A stretch of 31,156 bases of DNA, from assembly GCA_964529155.1 (NCBI GenBank), contig CAZGVV010000020.1, positions 1 through 31,156 of the forward strand, written 5' to 3'. Source of the stretch: CAZGVV01 sp964529155. Its GTDB lineage: Bacteria > Pseudomonadota > Alphaproteobacteria > Rickettsiales > SXRF01. Under the pieces are notes generated by a model. It did not search any database, was not told the origin of the DNA, and worked only from the letters and a program-made list of their open reading frames with translations. Shown here piece by piece: positions 16,519 through 25,652 of the stretch (the stretch's first letter is position 1; each line of letters begins with the position of its first letter). A program made the translations under genes and the position numbers.

Positions 16519-17358
16519 ATGAAAAACCGGATTGTTGTGTTGGGTGCCTCGGGATTTGTCGGCTCCTCCCTAATACAGGCTCTTTCTCAGGCAGCATATG
16601 AGATCATTCCCGTATTTAGAAAGGATTGCGATTTCACGGCGGAAGCATCCAGGGATATTCTTGGAAATATCATTCAGGATGGGGATATCGTGGTGTGCGC
16701 CGCGGCGAAAGCCCCGGCAAAAAACTGGGATATGGTAGTCGAAAATGTCTCCATGATTACCCACATTGTGGAAGTGCTAAGAAAGAAAACATTATCCTAT
16801 GTGCTGAATATAAGTTCTGACGCTGTGTATGCAGATAGCATGGATAAACTCACCGAATCATCGTTGATTGCGCCGCTGGCTGCACACGGCATGATGCATT
16901 GCATGCGGGAATATATTCTGGAAAAGAATGTAGCTGCGCCCATAGGGCATGTGCGCCCTACACTGATTTATGGAGAGAATGACCCGCATAACGGCTATGG
17001 GCCGAATTCTTTTATACGGGCAGCGCGCACGCAACAGAAAATTGAACTATTTGGCGGCGGCGAAGAACAGCGGGACCATATTTATGTCGGTGATGTAGCG
17101 GCACTGGCATGTGCCATGATTGCTCAAAAAACCACCGGCGCGATTAATGCCGTCAGTGGAAAAACCATTTCTTTTAATGAAATCGCGCAGTTGATTAAAG
17201 GTTGCGCCAAGGCTGTGGAGATAGCCAGCAAGCCACGCTCTGGCCCAATGCCGCATAATGGCTATCGTGCATTTTCAAACCAAGCTGCCATGATGCTAAG
17301 CCCAGGATTAAAATATCAGGATATGGCGCGCTATATTCAGCGCATGATGGAAAAATAG
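16519..17358 (+). CDS. NAD-dependent epimerase/dehydratase-like protein with altered active site
   Basis: An extended-SDR fold. GASGFVG (residues 9-15) binds NAD(P). NISSDAVY keeps the usual serine region. RPTLIYGE and RDHIYVGDVA are standard for nucleotide-sugar epimerases and reductases. The catalytic YxxxK is replaced by HGMMH (His123, His127), so ordinary hydride chemistry is doubtful. The gene heads a co-directional run: the next ATG comes one base after its stop. The role is likely in NDP-sugar metabolism, possibly non-catalytic or with altered chemistry. Confidence 0.8.
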   Translation: MKNRIVVLGASGFVGSSLIQALSQAAYEIIPVFRKDCDFTAEASRDILGNIIQDGDIVVCAAAKAPAKNWDMVVENVSMITHIVEVLRKKTLSYVLNISSDAVYADSMDKLTESSLIAPLAAHGMMHCMREYILEKNVAAPIGHVRPTLIYGENDPHNGYGPNSFIRAARTQQKIELFGGGEEQRDHIYVGDVAALACAMIAQKTTGAINAVSGKTISFNEIAQLIKGCAKAVEIASKPRSGPMPHNGYRAFSNQAAMMLSPGLKYQDMARYIQRMMEK

Positions 17359-17359
17359 C

Positions 17360-18070
17360 ATGTTATTTAACTTACTGGGCCAGCCGGAAAAATTGACGCG
17401 GGACGTCACCAGTCGCTTGGTGGATAAAGACATCAACCGTGCCATGGCAATGAAATTTGGTTTCGAGTATTTTGACGGACCGCGCGCGCAGGGGTATGGC
17501 GGCTATACGTATGATGGGCGCTGGCAGGCGGTGGCTAAGTTACTTATAGAAAAATATCACCTGAGTGCATCGTCACGGTTTTTAGATGTAGGCTGCGCGA
17601 AAGGGTTTTTAATGCACGATCTGAGGGAGTCCTGCCCCGGTATGGAAGTGCAGGGGCTCGATATATCAGAGTATGCCAAGCAACATGCCATGGAAACGGT
17701 AAGGGATAACATCACCCTCGGCAATTGCTATGCTTTGCCTTATCCTGATGATTATTTTGATGCGTCGGTGGCCATTAATACGATCCATAATTTGGATGTA
17801 GCTGGATGCAGGCAGGCAATCCGCGAACTCATGCGAGTTACCAGGCATAAAGCGAATATTTTCATACAGGTAGATGCCTATAACACCCCTGCGGAAAAAG
17901 ATTTGTTTGAAATATGGATGCTTACCGCCAAAACCTACTTGCAGCCTGGCCAATGGGAGGCTTTATTTGATGAAGTTGGCTATAAAGGCGATTATTTCTG
18001 GACGATCATAGGCTTTGATGATACCAGATCCCTGCCTGAAATCACACCTAAAATTGGTAAAAATGGTTGA
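17360..18070 (+). CDS. Class I SAM-dependent methyltransferase
   Basis: FLDVGCAKGFL near residue 75 is motif I for S-adenosylmethionine. VQGLDIS gives the acidic end of strand 2, and NCYALPYPDDYFDASVAINTIHN is the motif II/III region. No membrane segment. The substrate is unknown; from context it is probably a sugar or glycolipid. The ATG begins two bases after the epimerase stop, and its own stop overlaps the next ATG (TGATG), which indicates one operon. Confidence 0.85.
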   Translation: MLFNLLGQPEKLTRDVTSRLVDKDINRAMAMKFGFEYFDGPRAQGYGGYTYDGRWQAVAKLLIEKYHLSASSRFLDVGCAKGFLMHDLRESCPGMEVQGLDISEYAKQHAMETVRDNITLGNCYALPYPDDYFDASVAINTIHNLDVAGCRQAIRELMRVTRHKANIFIQVDAYNTPAEKDLFEIWMLTAKTYLQPGQWEALFDEVGYKGDYFWTIIGFDDTRSLPEITPKIGKNG

Positions 18071-18801
18071 TGCTCATGGATATAAGGTTTTTTGCAGAGC
18101 TTTTTAATCATAAAAACAGATCCTATTGGTTCTGGGGAATTGCGTTGCTCGCACTTTTCATAGAAATGTGCTTTCACATCATATTGCCTGTGTCTATATC
18201 AAATGACAGTTATGGTTATATCGCCTTATCGCATAGGATATTCAATCCAAATACTGCGTTTGAGAGAAGCGTTGGTTATCCGCTGTTTCTTATGTTCAGC
18301 GGCATTAATCTTTTCGATAGCTTAATTCCTCTGATGCTGGCTCAGGCGGCGATGATAGTTGCCGTGCCACTCATTGTATTTATCTGCCTTGAGCGCTTTG
18401 GGCTTGCATACGCAGTGATTGGCGCTCTTACTGCCTGTTTGTATTTTTACAATTTTGTTGTGTCATTGAGCATACTTACAGAGCCTGCCTATGTTTTTTC
18501 TATCGCAGTTTATGCCTATTTTCTTGTCCAATATTTTTTTACGCTGAGAACGCGACATTTGATCTATGTCATAGCGTCGTGTTGGCTGATTGCGCTAATA
18601 CGCCTTTCAGGCAGTCAATATTTTTTGTCATTACTCGTAGGGCTTGGGTACTACATTGTGATGCAGTTTTTTACCAGACATCGCGATAATGCGCGTAAAT
18701 ACGGACAGTTGATCGTCGCAAGCTGCTTAAGAAGAAGCTACGTTGGGCAGAAAACAACAGGCTTATGTCCCAGATTCAAAGTTATTAGCAACATTTATTG
18801 A
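18070..18801 (+). CDS. Truncated GT-C-like integral membrane protein
   Basis: Six or so hydrophobic helices cover most of the 243 residues. The segment SISNDSYGYIALSHRI with RSVGYPLFL after it resembles the first luminal loop of GT-C glycosyltransferases (GT39-like), whose Asp is catalytic. Such enzymes are usually twice as long, so this is an N-terminal half or a shortened relative. The last about 25 residues look unnatural; a -1 shift near 18715 would give a basic tail (RRKLLKKKLRWAENNRL) ending at a TAG before 18800. The start overlaps the previous stop. Confidence 0.6.
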   Translation: MLMDIRFFAELFNHKNRSYWFWGIALLALFIEMCFHIILPVSISNDSYGYIALSHRIFNPNTAFERSVGYPLFLMFSGINLFDSLIPLMLAQAAMIVAVPLIVFICLERFGLAYAVIGALTACLYFYNFVVSLSILTEPAYVFSIAVYAYFLVQYFFTLRTRHLIYVIASCWLIALIRLSGSQYFLSLLVGLGYYIVMQFFTRHRDNARKYGQLIVASCLRRSYVGQKTTGLCPRFKVISNIY

Positions 18802-18820
18802 AAAAAATAGGTAGGTCTTT

Positions 18821-19639
18821 ATGCGCCCTGAAGAAATAGAAAAATTTAGTCGCGATGGCTGGGTTGTAGTCGATATACCACAACCGGACATAATTCATGA
18901 ATTTGCTGCTATGCTTGAAAAAAAGGCATGCGAAATCATTGGGAAAAACTGCAAGCTCTCAGATGTACATAATCATGTAGATGATGCGGCGTTTAAAGTT
19001 CTTCATACTGCATTATCACAGTATTTTTGGGATAACGAATTCAGTTTACGTTCTAGCAAGGCATTTCTTGATATTCTCAAAGATGTGATAGGGCTTGATA
19101 TATTGGTACAGTACCGACCCTATCTGCGCCTTGTCCGTCCGCAACGTGCTGAAGACAATATTGGGTATCATCTTGATACGCAATATGGCCAAACTCCCTA
19201 TGAACTGGCGGCACACATTGCGTTTGTAGATCTAGATGAAGATGCTGCATTGAAAGTCATCAGTGGATCACATCGTGTGCCGGAAAGTAGTTTCTCAGTA
19301 ATTGAGAATGTAAAGACAGATGTAACAAAAGGATCAATTGAACACGCACTCGGCAGGCCCTATGCCCCCAAACGGTTAATGCCTTGCAAGGGCATGAAAA
19401 TGGAGCCGCTGACCATGAAAGTGGGGCAAGTAGCGATTTTCAGCCCTGCGGTATTTCATGGGCAGGAAATTAACCAAGGCACGGTTACACGTGTAACGAC
19501 AGATATGCGGTTTGCAAATGCAAATGCCAGCGTACCATTGAAAATGGGCAAAACGCATGCTGGGTATGTACCCGTTGCACATTCTCCGCTGCAGCAGCTT
19601 GCGCTTGAGTACTATCAGGCACAGAAAGTGTCTGCGTAA
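18821..19639 (+). CDS. Phytanoyl-CoA dioxygenase (PhyH) family protein
   Basis: An Fe(II)/2-oxoglutarate dioxygenase with a jelly-roll fold. YHLDT supplies the metal ligands His117 and Asp119; FHGQEIN supplies the distal His213, and Arg224 follows at +11 for 2-oxoglutarate. It would hydroxylate or otherwise oxidise a small substrate; relatives in polysaccharide or natural-product clusters act on sugars or lipids. AGGTAGG precedes the ATG. Its stop overlaps the next ATG (TAATG), so translation is coupled to the methyltransferase. Confidence 0.85.
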   Translation: MRPEEIEKFSRDGWVVVDIPQPDIIHEFAAMLEKKACEIIGKNCKLSDVHNHVDDAAFKVLHTALSQYFWDNEFSLRSSKAFLDILKDVIGLDILVQYRPYLRLVRPQRAEDNIGYHLDTQYGQTPYELAAHIAFVDLDEDAALKVISGSHRVPESSFSVIENVKTDVTKGSIEHALGRPYAPKRLMPCKGMKMEPLTMKVGQVAIFSPAVFHGQEINQGTVTRVTTDMRFANANASVPLKMGKTHAGYVPVAHSPLQQLALEYYQAQKVSA

Positions 19640-20778
19640 TGGCGACCGGTGGTTGTTTGGCATGCTCTGCTAAAATACCACCGGCAGAGCCACGCTTATT
19701 TGAGATTCCTGCAATTACTTCCGATTGTCGGCCATGGAGTGCAGGCCGTTCTGTGGCTATGTGTCCGTGCTGCGGTCTTATGCAGCGTGTAGTGTTGCCG
19801 GATGCAGCTCCAGCGTTTGCAAAGGTATATGATCAATATGAAATGTTTAAACACGCAGCAAATGCTGCCGACCAGATTAATTTTAGCGTAGATGGGGCGG
19901 CCGAAGGAAGAACACAGAAAATCCTGAAGTTTATAACGGGCAAGCTTCTTGATACGCCACGCTCTGTGCTGGATGTTGGTAGTGGCAGCGGGGCGGGGCT
20001 TTTAGCGCTTGCCCAACAGTTTCCGCAAGCCTCTATTTATGGGTTTGAGCCCAATGACCGGCCAGCTGAGAGGCAAAAAAACTTACCACAAAACGTCATA
20101 TCCATCTTTCATAAACGTCCGGAAACACCGGATACGTATGACCTTATCACGTTATTTCACGTGTTTGAGCATATCGATGATTTAGGCGGTATGCTCGATT
20201 TCATTCGCAAGGCATTGACCGCCGGTGGGCATCTGTTGATTCAGGTGCCCTATGTTGCACGCGGAGCATTTGATTTGGTCATTGCTGATCATATTTGGCA
20301 TTTTACAAAAAAGTCTCTAGTAGCATTATTACAAAAAGCAGGGTTTACCGCCGTCTATATTGGTAATGACGTTATCGAAAAAGAGCTGACATTGCTGGCG
20401 GTTCCTGGTGTTGCGATAGAATACACGCTTCCCATTGCAGATGAAATTCAACAAGGGCATGAAGCGATTGATTGGCTTGTTCACTATGCGGCATTTCTTG
20501 AGCAGGTGAGAAAAGAGCATCTCGCCGTTGCAGTATATGGTACTGGCCCTGCTGCTGCATGGGCTGGGCATGTGCTGGGGCAAGGCGTGCAGGCATATCT
20601 GGATGATGATCCGGCGCGGCAACATGCTACTTTTAATGATAAACCCATATTGTCACCTAATGAAATGGATGCCACGGTGCCAGTGGTTGCGCCTTTTCCG
20701 GATTATCAGGCACGCTGGATTGCACAGAAAAATCAGGCATTACACTTCATTGACTTCAAAATACTCAGAAATTCTTAA
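19639..20778 (+). CDS. Methyltransferase with N-terminal Cys-pair domain (C-methyltransferase type)
   Basis: The three-part layout of sugar C-methyltransferases: an N-terminal zinc-type domain with CLAC and CPCC pairs (residues about 6-9 and 42-45), a central SAM domain with VLDVGSGSGAG near 115 and LITLFHVFEHI near 175, and a C-terminal Rossmann-like part with VAVYGTGPAAAW near 300. Members methylate NDP-deoxysugars or related ketones. The fit is good but the substrate is open. A terminator-like hairpin follows at 20789. Confidence 0.85.
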   Translation: MATGGCLACSAKIPPAEPRLFEIPAITSDCRPWSAGRSVAMCPCCGLMQRVVLPDAAPAFAKVYDQYEMFKHAANAADQINFSVDGAAEGRTQKILKFITGKLLDTPRSVLDVGSGSGAGLLALAQQFPQASIYGFEPNDRPAERQKNLPQNVISIFHKRPETPDTYDLITLFHVFEHIDDLGGMLDFIRKALTAGGHLLIQVPYVARGAFDLVIADHIWHFTKKSLVALLQKAGFTAVYIGNDVIEKELTLLAVPGVAIEYTLPIADEIQQGHEAIDWLVHYAAFLEQVRKEHLAVAVYGTGPAAAWAGHVLGQGVQAYLDDDPARQHATFNDKPILSPNEMDATVPVVAPFPDYQARWIAQKNQALHFIDFKILRNS

Positions 20779-20788
20779 TTACATCAGC

Positions 20789-20809
20789 AAAAAACCATCG
20801 GGGTTTTTT
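20789..20809 (+). terminator. Intrinsic terminator after the methyltransferase gene
   Basis: AAAAAACC pairs with GGTTTTTT across a five-base loop (ATCGG), followed by T. The stem is A+T-rich but ends in a T-run 10 bases after the stop codon. It separates the 16.5-20.8 kb block from the carbamoyltransferase. Confidence 0.6.
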
Positions 20810-20889
20810 TAGGGTAAAAGGATTGGTTGACTTCATATTCAATATTAGGGCAAGTTTGCCTCCTTTAATAGGAAGTTGCAGGCTTGCTC

Positions 20890-22596
20890 ATGATTGTCGT
20901 TGGGATACATAATACCGGTATAAATAGTTCTGCCGCAATAGCAATTGATGGGCGTCTCACATTTGCCTATCTGGAAGAACGTATTACCCGTAGAAAATAC
21001 GATAAATCTTTTCCCCATAAAGCGTTAGAAAAAATACTGGCATTATCCAACATCACCTATGAAGAGGTCGATGTGTTCGCTATTAGTTGGAATCCGGCGA
21101 TCAATATTGGAGAGCGGTATAGAGCCGGGTTTTCTGAATGGCCCGCTTATCCAGGACACCGTTTTTCATCCAATCCAAACCACCTTCTTCCTCTGCTGAA
21201 AAACAAAAATTTTTCGACAACCGAACAGATTTTTGGCGTTGAAGGCCAATCGCCCTATCGTATTTCCTATGTCTCGCATCACCTGACCCATGCCGCCACC
21301 GCCTTTTTTGCTTCGGGTTTCGAGGATGCGGTTATTTTTACCTGTGATGGATATGGGGAAAAGGCAAGTACATGCTGGTTTGAAGGAAATAAACAGAGCA
21401 TCACCCAGATGGGACAGATAGAGTTTCCTCATTCTATCGGCATGTTTTATTCTACCATCACCGAATATTTGGGGTTTCGCCCCTATTTGGATGAGTGGAA
21501 AGTGATGGGTGCTGCTGCCTATGGTAATCCTGAGGCGTACATTAAGGACATAAGAAAGCTCTTCCAGTCTGTAGACGGGGTACAATTTACGCTGAATCTT
21601 GACTATTTTCAATTCTACAACTTTGACAGCAAAACTACCTACACGCAAAAACTGGCAGATCTTTTGGGGGCCGCCAGACATTACGATGAGCCGATTGATC
21701 AGCGGCATTATGATATTGCCGCCGCTGCTCAGCGTGTGACTGAGGAATATTTTTTGGGGGCGTTAAATGATTTGAGAGGAAAAACGAAATCCAAAAATAT
21801 TTGCCTCTCTGGTGGCACGGTGATGAACTCTGTAGTCAATGGAATCCTCGCAAACAGTGGTATATTTGAGCAAGTATTTGTTCCCTTCGCGCCTGACGAT
21901 AGCGGCAACAGTATTGGTGCAGCATTGTGGGTTAGCGCGCAAAATGGGGCGACTATCGATAGAAAATCTGCAGCAAAGCCATTCCTGGGCAAAAAATATT
22001 CAGACGATGAAATCCTAGCACAATTCGCGCTCTGCAAATTAACGCCCCAAAAGCCGGACAATATTTATCAGGCTTCCGTAGAACTGCTAGCAAATGGGAA
22101 AATTCTCGGGTGGTTTCAAGGGAGTATGGAATTTGGCCAGCGTGCGCTGGGTTGCCGTTCTATTGTTGGGGATCCTCGAAATGAGAAGATGAAAGATTTG
22201 ATAAATCGCGCAGTGAAATTCAGAGAATCATTTCGGCCCTTTGCGCCAGCAGTATTAGAGAATTTTACCGGCGACTGGTTTGATATGTCGCGTAATTTAG
22301 TATCTCCGTATATGGAAAAAGTGGTCAAAATCAAACCTGAGAAAGCTCATCTTGTGCCTGCAATTGTACATGCAGATGGAAGTTGCCGGTTGCAAACGGT
22401 AACCGAAGAATTAACGTCAGTATTTTATACCCTGATCAATACATTTTATCAAAAGACAGGGATTCCAATGCTATTAAATACGTCATTCAATATTAATAAT
22501 GAGCCGATTGTAGAATCTCCCGGCGATGCGATCAGGACATTTTTTTCATCTGGCCTAGATGCATTGGTTATCGGCTCCTATCTACTGGAAAAGTGA
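20890..22596 (+). CDS. Carbamoyltransferase, NodU/CmcH family
   Basis: Transfers a carbamoyl group from carbamoyl phosphate to a sugar or antibiotic hydroxyl through carbamoyl-AMP; cytosolic. The N-terminal ASKHA/Kae1-like domain shows GIHNTGINSSAA, SHHLTHAA (metal-binding histidines) and CDGYGE. The C-terminal YrdC-like part has GWFQGSMEFGQRALGCRSI, FRPFAPAVL and LLNTSFNINNEP. At about 569 aa it has the normal family length. TTG at 20884 is open, but the ATG at 20890 is taken. The next gene begins 9 bases after its stop. The gene is A+T-richer than the left end of the window. Confidence 0.93.
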   Translation: MIVVGIHNTGINSSAAIAIDGRLTFAYLEERITRRKYDKSFPHKALEKILALSNITYEEVDVFAISWNPAINIGERYRAGFSEWPAYPGHRFSSNPNHLLPLLKNKNFSTTEQIFGVEGQSPYRISYVSHHLTHAATAFFASGFEDAVIFTCDGYGEKASTCWFEGNKQSITQMGQIEFPHSIGMFYSTITEYLGFRPYLDEWKVMGAAAYGNPEAYIKDIRKLFQSVDGVQFTLNLDYFQFYNFDSKTTYTQKLADLLGAARHYDEPIDQRHYDIAAAAQRVTEEYFLGALNDLRGKTKSKNICLSGGTVMNSVVNGILANSGIFEQVFVPFAPDDSGNSIGAALWVSAQNGATIDRKSAAKPFLGKKYSDDEILAQFALCKLTPQKPDNIYQASVELLANGKILGWFQGSMEFGQRALGCRSIVGDPRNEKMKDLINRAVKFRESFRPFAPAVLENFTGDWFDMSRNLVSPYMEKVVKIKPEKAHLVPAIVHADGSCRLQTVTEELTSVFYTLINTFYQKTGIPMLLNTSFNINNEPIVESPGDAIRTFFSSGLDALVIGSYLLEK

Positions 22597-22605
22597 TATA
22601 ATATT

Positions 22606-24219
22606 ATGTTCAAAAGAGTTTTAAAGAAAATTCCCGGGGTTCTTCTTTTATACGTAATGGGAAGAAGATTTACGAGCGTCTTTATTCGTAAATGCAACTG
22701 CTTAGCAAGTTATCAAAAAAAACTAGAAAGACAGAATTTTGAAAGAAACGTAGAAAAATGGAATTTTGATCAATCTTTTTCTGATTTAATTATACTTGCC
22801 GCATACGATCGTGACTACCTTGAAAATAAAGGCAATAAGCTCATCAAAGAAAATAATGCGAATCCAAAAGGGTATGCGCTTATTCAGGCATGCCTTAACC
22901 ATAAGCCAGAACCAAACCATTATAACGTGGGATTGCATTCGCTTGCAATCGGGAATGAATTAGTAAGTAAGGGACGATTAAAAGAAGCGCGCGATTTTTT
23001 TCTGTCTTTACAAAAAATATTTCCTGAAATTTATGAGCCTTACGCTATATTGTATAACATACTTTACCTTAAGCAGGAAGAATACAGAGCAGCCCCCACC
23101 TATACTAGGCCTAGACAAAAAAAATCGCTTTTACTGAGCTTTAGTCTTTGGGGTGATAAATACATCCAATTTTTTAATGATTACTGCATTCCATGCATGA
23201 TGGCGGAGGGAAATCTTCCTGCAGTTTCAAAGAGAAGGAGCATTTACGTTGATCTTTATGCTCACCGGGAGGATATCTTAAAGTTAAAAGAATTGGATAT
23301 GTTTGAGTCTTTTTCAGCGCTTTGTGAGATAAATTTTATAGAATTTCCAAAGCATCTTGTCACATGTGAGGGATATAAAGGAAACGATGCGGCGTTTCGC
23401 TATAATATTTATGGTGGGTTTCATCATTTATCCATAGAACGTGCCAGATCTATGGAAGCAGACATCATATGCCTTGGACCGGACAATATTTACTCGGATG
23501 GCTCTTTTTTAAATTACGTTAAATTCATAGATGAAGGCTATAGCGCCGTTTTATTCACCTCAACACGCGCACAGGCAGAGTTTTTGTTGCCCGTTTTAGA
23601 TACGATGAAAAATCCGTCTACTAAAGCCCTGTCTATCACTTCAGACGAGATGGTTGAATTTTCTGCACAATATATAAATCATAATTTTCTGCAATATATC
23701 GTCACTGATGATATGACGCCCGTGTGGCGTTCAGGATTTTTTATACCGTATAACCACGGGTTTTATATTCGAGCTTTTCATTACCACCCGGTCATTATCT
23801 CTTCCGCTGCGCTGGATAGATCCAAAGATTTTCATTGGAATTATACCACAGCAGACTGTAACCTAATAACCGTGCTTTTCCCGGATAAAAAAGAGTGGGA
23901 TAATATAAAGGTCATTACCGATAGCAAAGACGGCATTATGCTCGATGTGGCATATGCTAGCCCGGGGATGCATCATCAGGACACTACTGCCTTTAATGAG
24001 GAGTATATGGACAAGACACGCAATCAATTTAATGAGAATCAATATTGGAATTTTAAATTCATTGTCAATTATAGAATGGATAAAGAGATGAGTGGGGTCC
24101 GAGCATATATCTATGATAAAGAACAGAAACTCATCCCCAAGGAATTTCCTTTGACAGTAGCTATCGAAGATATACGTACCCGCATAAATAATTGGTATGA
24201 TCGTACCGCCACCTCTTAG
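22606..24219 (+). CDS. Unknown protein A: TPR-like plus glycosyltransferase-like core
   Basis: 537 residues. The N-terminal about 170 residues are helical and TPR-like (KGRLKEARDFFLSLQKIFPE). From about 175 a mixed alpha/beta domain begins with LLLSFSLWGDKYIQFFN, then GNLPAV, then CLGPDNIYSDGSF (291-301), an acidic motif placed like a metal site of GT-A enzymes. I cannot assign a known family with confidence; it recalls HlpA-like or glycosyltransferase-like proteins from glycan loci. A paralogue at 26725-28380 has about 60% similar residues by eye, including the same motifs. No signal peptide is seen; N-terminal KKIPG could be a membrane-associated helix. Confidence 0.75.
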   Translation: MFKRVLKKIPGVLLLYVMGRRFTSVFIRKCNCLASYQKKLERQNFERNVEKWNFDQSFSDLIILAAYDRDYLENKGNKLIKENNANPKGYALIQACLNHKPEPNHYNVGLHSLAIGNELVSKGRLKEARDFFLSLQKIFPEIYEPYAILYNILYLKQEEYRAAPTYTRPRQKKSLLLSFSLWGDKYIQFFNDYCIPCMMAEGNLPAVSKRRSIYVDLYAHREDILKLKELDMFESFSALCEINFIEFPKHLVTCEGYKGNDAAFRYNIYGGFHHLSIERARSMEADIICLGPDNIYSDGSFLNYVKFIDEGYSAVLFTSTRAQAEFLLPVLDTMKNPSTKALSITSDEMVEFSAQYINHNFLQYIVTDDMTPVWRSGFFIPYNHGFYIRAFHYHPVIISSAALDRSKDFHWNYTTADCNLITVLFPDKKEWDNIKVITDSKDGIMLDVAYASPGMHHQDTTAFNEEYMDKTRNQFNENQYWNFKFIVNYRMDKEMSGVRAYIYDKEQKLIPKEFPLTVAIEDIRTRINNWYDRTATS

Positions 24220-24445
24220 TCAATATCATATAGAACACACGCCGGGCTAAACCAGTCTAGACACTGCCACATAGGTCACCACCGCTCATCGAAACATGCC
24301 GGGTGCCAGCTTGCAACAGATCTTTCGCATAAGGCCTCGATCTAGTTTACACCCAGCCCATAGTTGCAGAAACAGATACCGTCTGCTAAACATATTTCTA
24401 CGTAAACAAAAGATGCTCCACATATTTGATGAGTGTAGGTAAAAC

Positions 24446-25651
24446 ATGAGTGGCTGTGCAGATGTGAAATTAGACAGTGAATACACTGAATATGGGAATA
24501 TTTTAGAAAGCCTGAAAAGCCGGGCGTTTAAAAATACCCCGAATATGAAAGATTTTCAGGATTCTAAGAAAATCTTTCATCATATTGACCGCGTCTATGA
24601 CCTTTGGAAAACGGGTGACACCGTTCCTGTTCATATGACAGTAGGATTAACCAATTATTGCCAACACAAATGCCCCTGGTGCTATATCAATTACGATCAG
24701 GCTGGAGCAAACAGTAAGCGGTCTGGAGCCGGCGATCCAAACAAAAAAGCAATTAATGCAGACGATAAGCTCATCAATGCTGTGCTAGAAGCGCGCGAAA
24801 TGGGTTTGAAAGCCGTGACATTGGTAGGAGACGGGGAGCCGACACTGCATAAGCGATTCGCTGATTATTCGTATATGCTTAGAAAAGCAGGGCTTGATTT
24901 GGGATTATTCAGCAATATGAGCTTTAAGCGTGAGGAAGTATTTCAGGCATTTTTTGATAATTTCTTCTTTGTACGCTGCAGTTTGGATTCCGCCAATGCT
25001 GAATATCATCAGGCTACACATGGTGGGGATGACTTTGATTTGATTATTGATAATATCAAGCGGATCGTTGCGTTAAAGAAAGAAAAAAATACATTTTTCC
25101 CCATCATCGGTATTCAATACGTTACCAGCCGCGGTAACTACAAGGATCTACCGGTTGCTGCAAAATTATACAAAGACATGGGTGTTGATTATATGACCAT
25201 CAAACCCATGTATAAAAACGTTCTCAATCCACTCCATCAAGAAAATGATCTAAGCTTCGAAGAAGTGTTGCCTTATATGAAAGAAGCTGAATCTGTTGCT
25301 GATGATAATTTTAAAGTCTATGCCAAATACACACAATTTATTGAAACCCTGGGCCGCCAAACTAATGACGGTATCTATTACAAAAAATGCTATGCTACAC
25401 CGATTTCGCCTTATCTTGATGAGAACGGCAATGTAGAAATGTGCGGAAATTTAAAAGGTCGCGGGTATACGATGGGAAATATTTATCAGTCCTCGTTTAA
25501 AGAAATATGGTATTCGCAGCAGCGTAAGGATTGTCTAAATAAAATTGATCTAAATACTTGCCCCGCCGGCTGCAAGCTAGATCCGCTAAACAAGATCCTG
25601 TGGGATACTTTTTATCCGGATGAAAAGAAGATTCATCCAAATTTTACCTAG
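24446..25651 (+). CDS. Radical SAM enzyme with SPASM-type C-terminus
   Basis: CQHKCPWC (Cys72, 76, 79) binds the [4Fe-4S] cluster that cleaves S-adenosylmethionine. LVGDGEPTLH is the GGE-type motif. The C-terminal part has KKCYATP, EMCGNLKG, MGNIYQSSFKEIW and TCPAGC, a SPASM pattern of auxiliary-cluster cysteines. SPASM enzymes modify peptides, sugars or proteins. Here the context argues for a sugar or glycan substrate, but a peptide partner is not excluded. A short AGGT precedes the ATG. The 226 bp before it hold nothing recognisable. Confidence 0.88.
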   Translation: MSGCADVKLDSEYTEYGNILESLKSRAFKNTPNMKDFQDSKKIFHHIDRVYDLWKTGDTVPVHMTVGLTNYCQHKCPWCYINYDQAGANSKRSGAGDPNKKAINADDKLINAVLEAREMGLKAVTLVGDGEPTLHKRFADYSYMLRKAGLDLGLFSNMSFKREEVFQAFFDNFFFVRCSLDSANAEYHQATHGGDDFDLIIDNIKRIVALKKEKNTFFPIIGIQYVTSRGNYKDLPVAAKLYKDMGVDYMTIKPMYKNVLNPLHQENDLSFEEVLPYMKEAESVADDNFKVYAKYTQFIETLGRQTNDGIYYKKCYATPISPYLDENGNVEMCGNLKGRGYTMGNIYQSSFKEIWYSQQRKDCLNKIDLNTCPAGCKLDPLNKILWDTFYPDEKKIHPNFT

Positions 25652-25652
25652 T

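Noticed and set aside
24220..24445. Minus-strand short frame in the gap before the radical SAM gene
   Set aside because: No ribosome-binding site or domain, and it extends into the start of the radical SAM gene.
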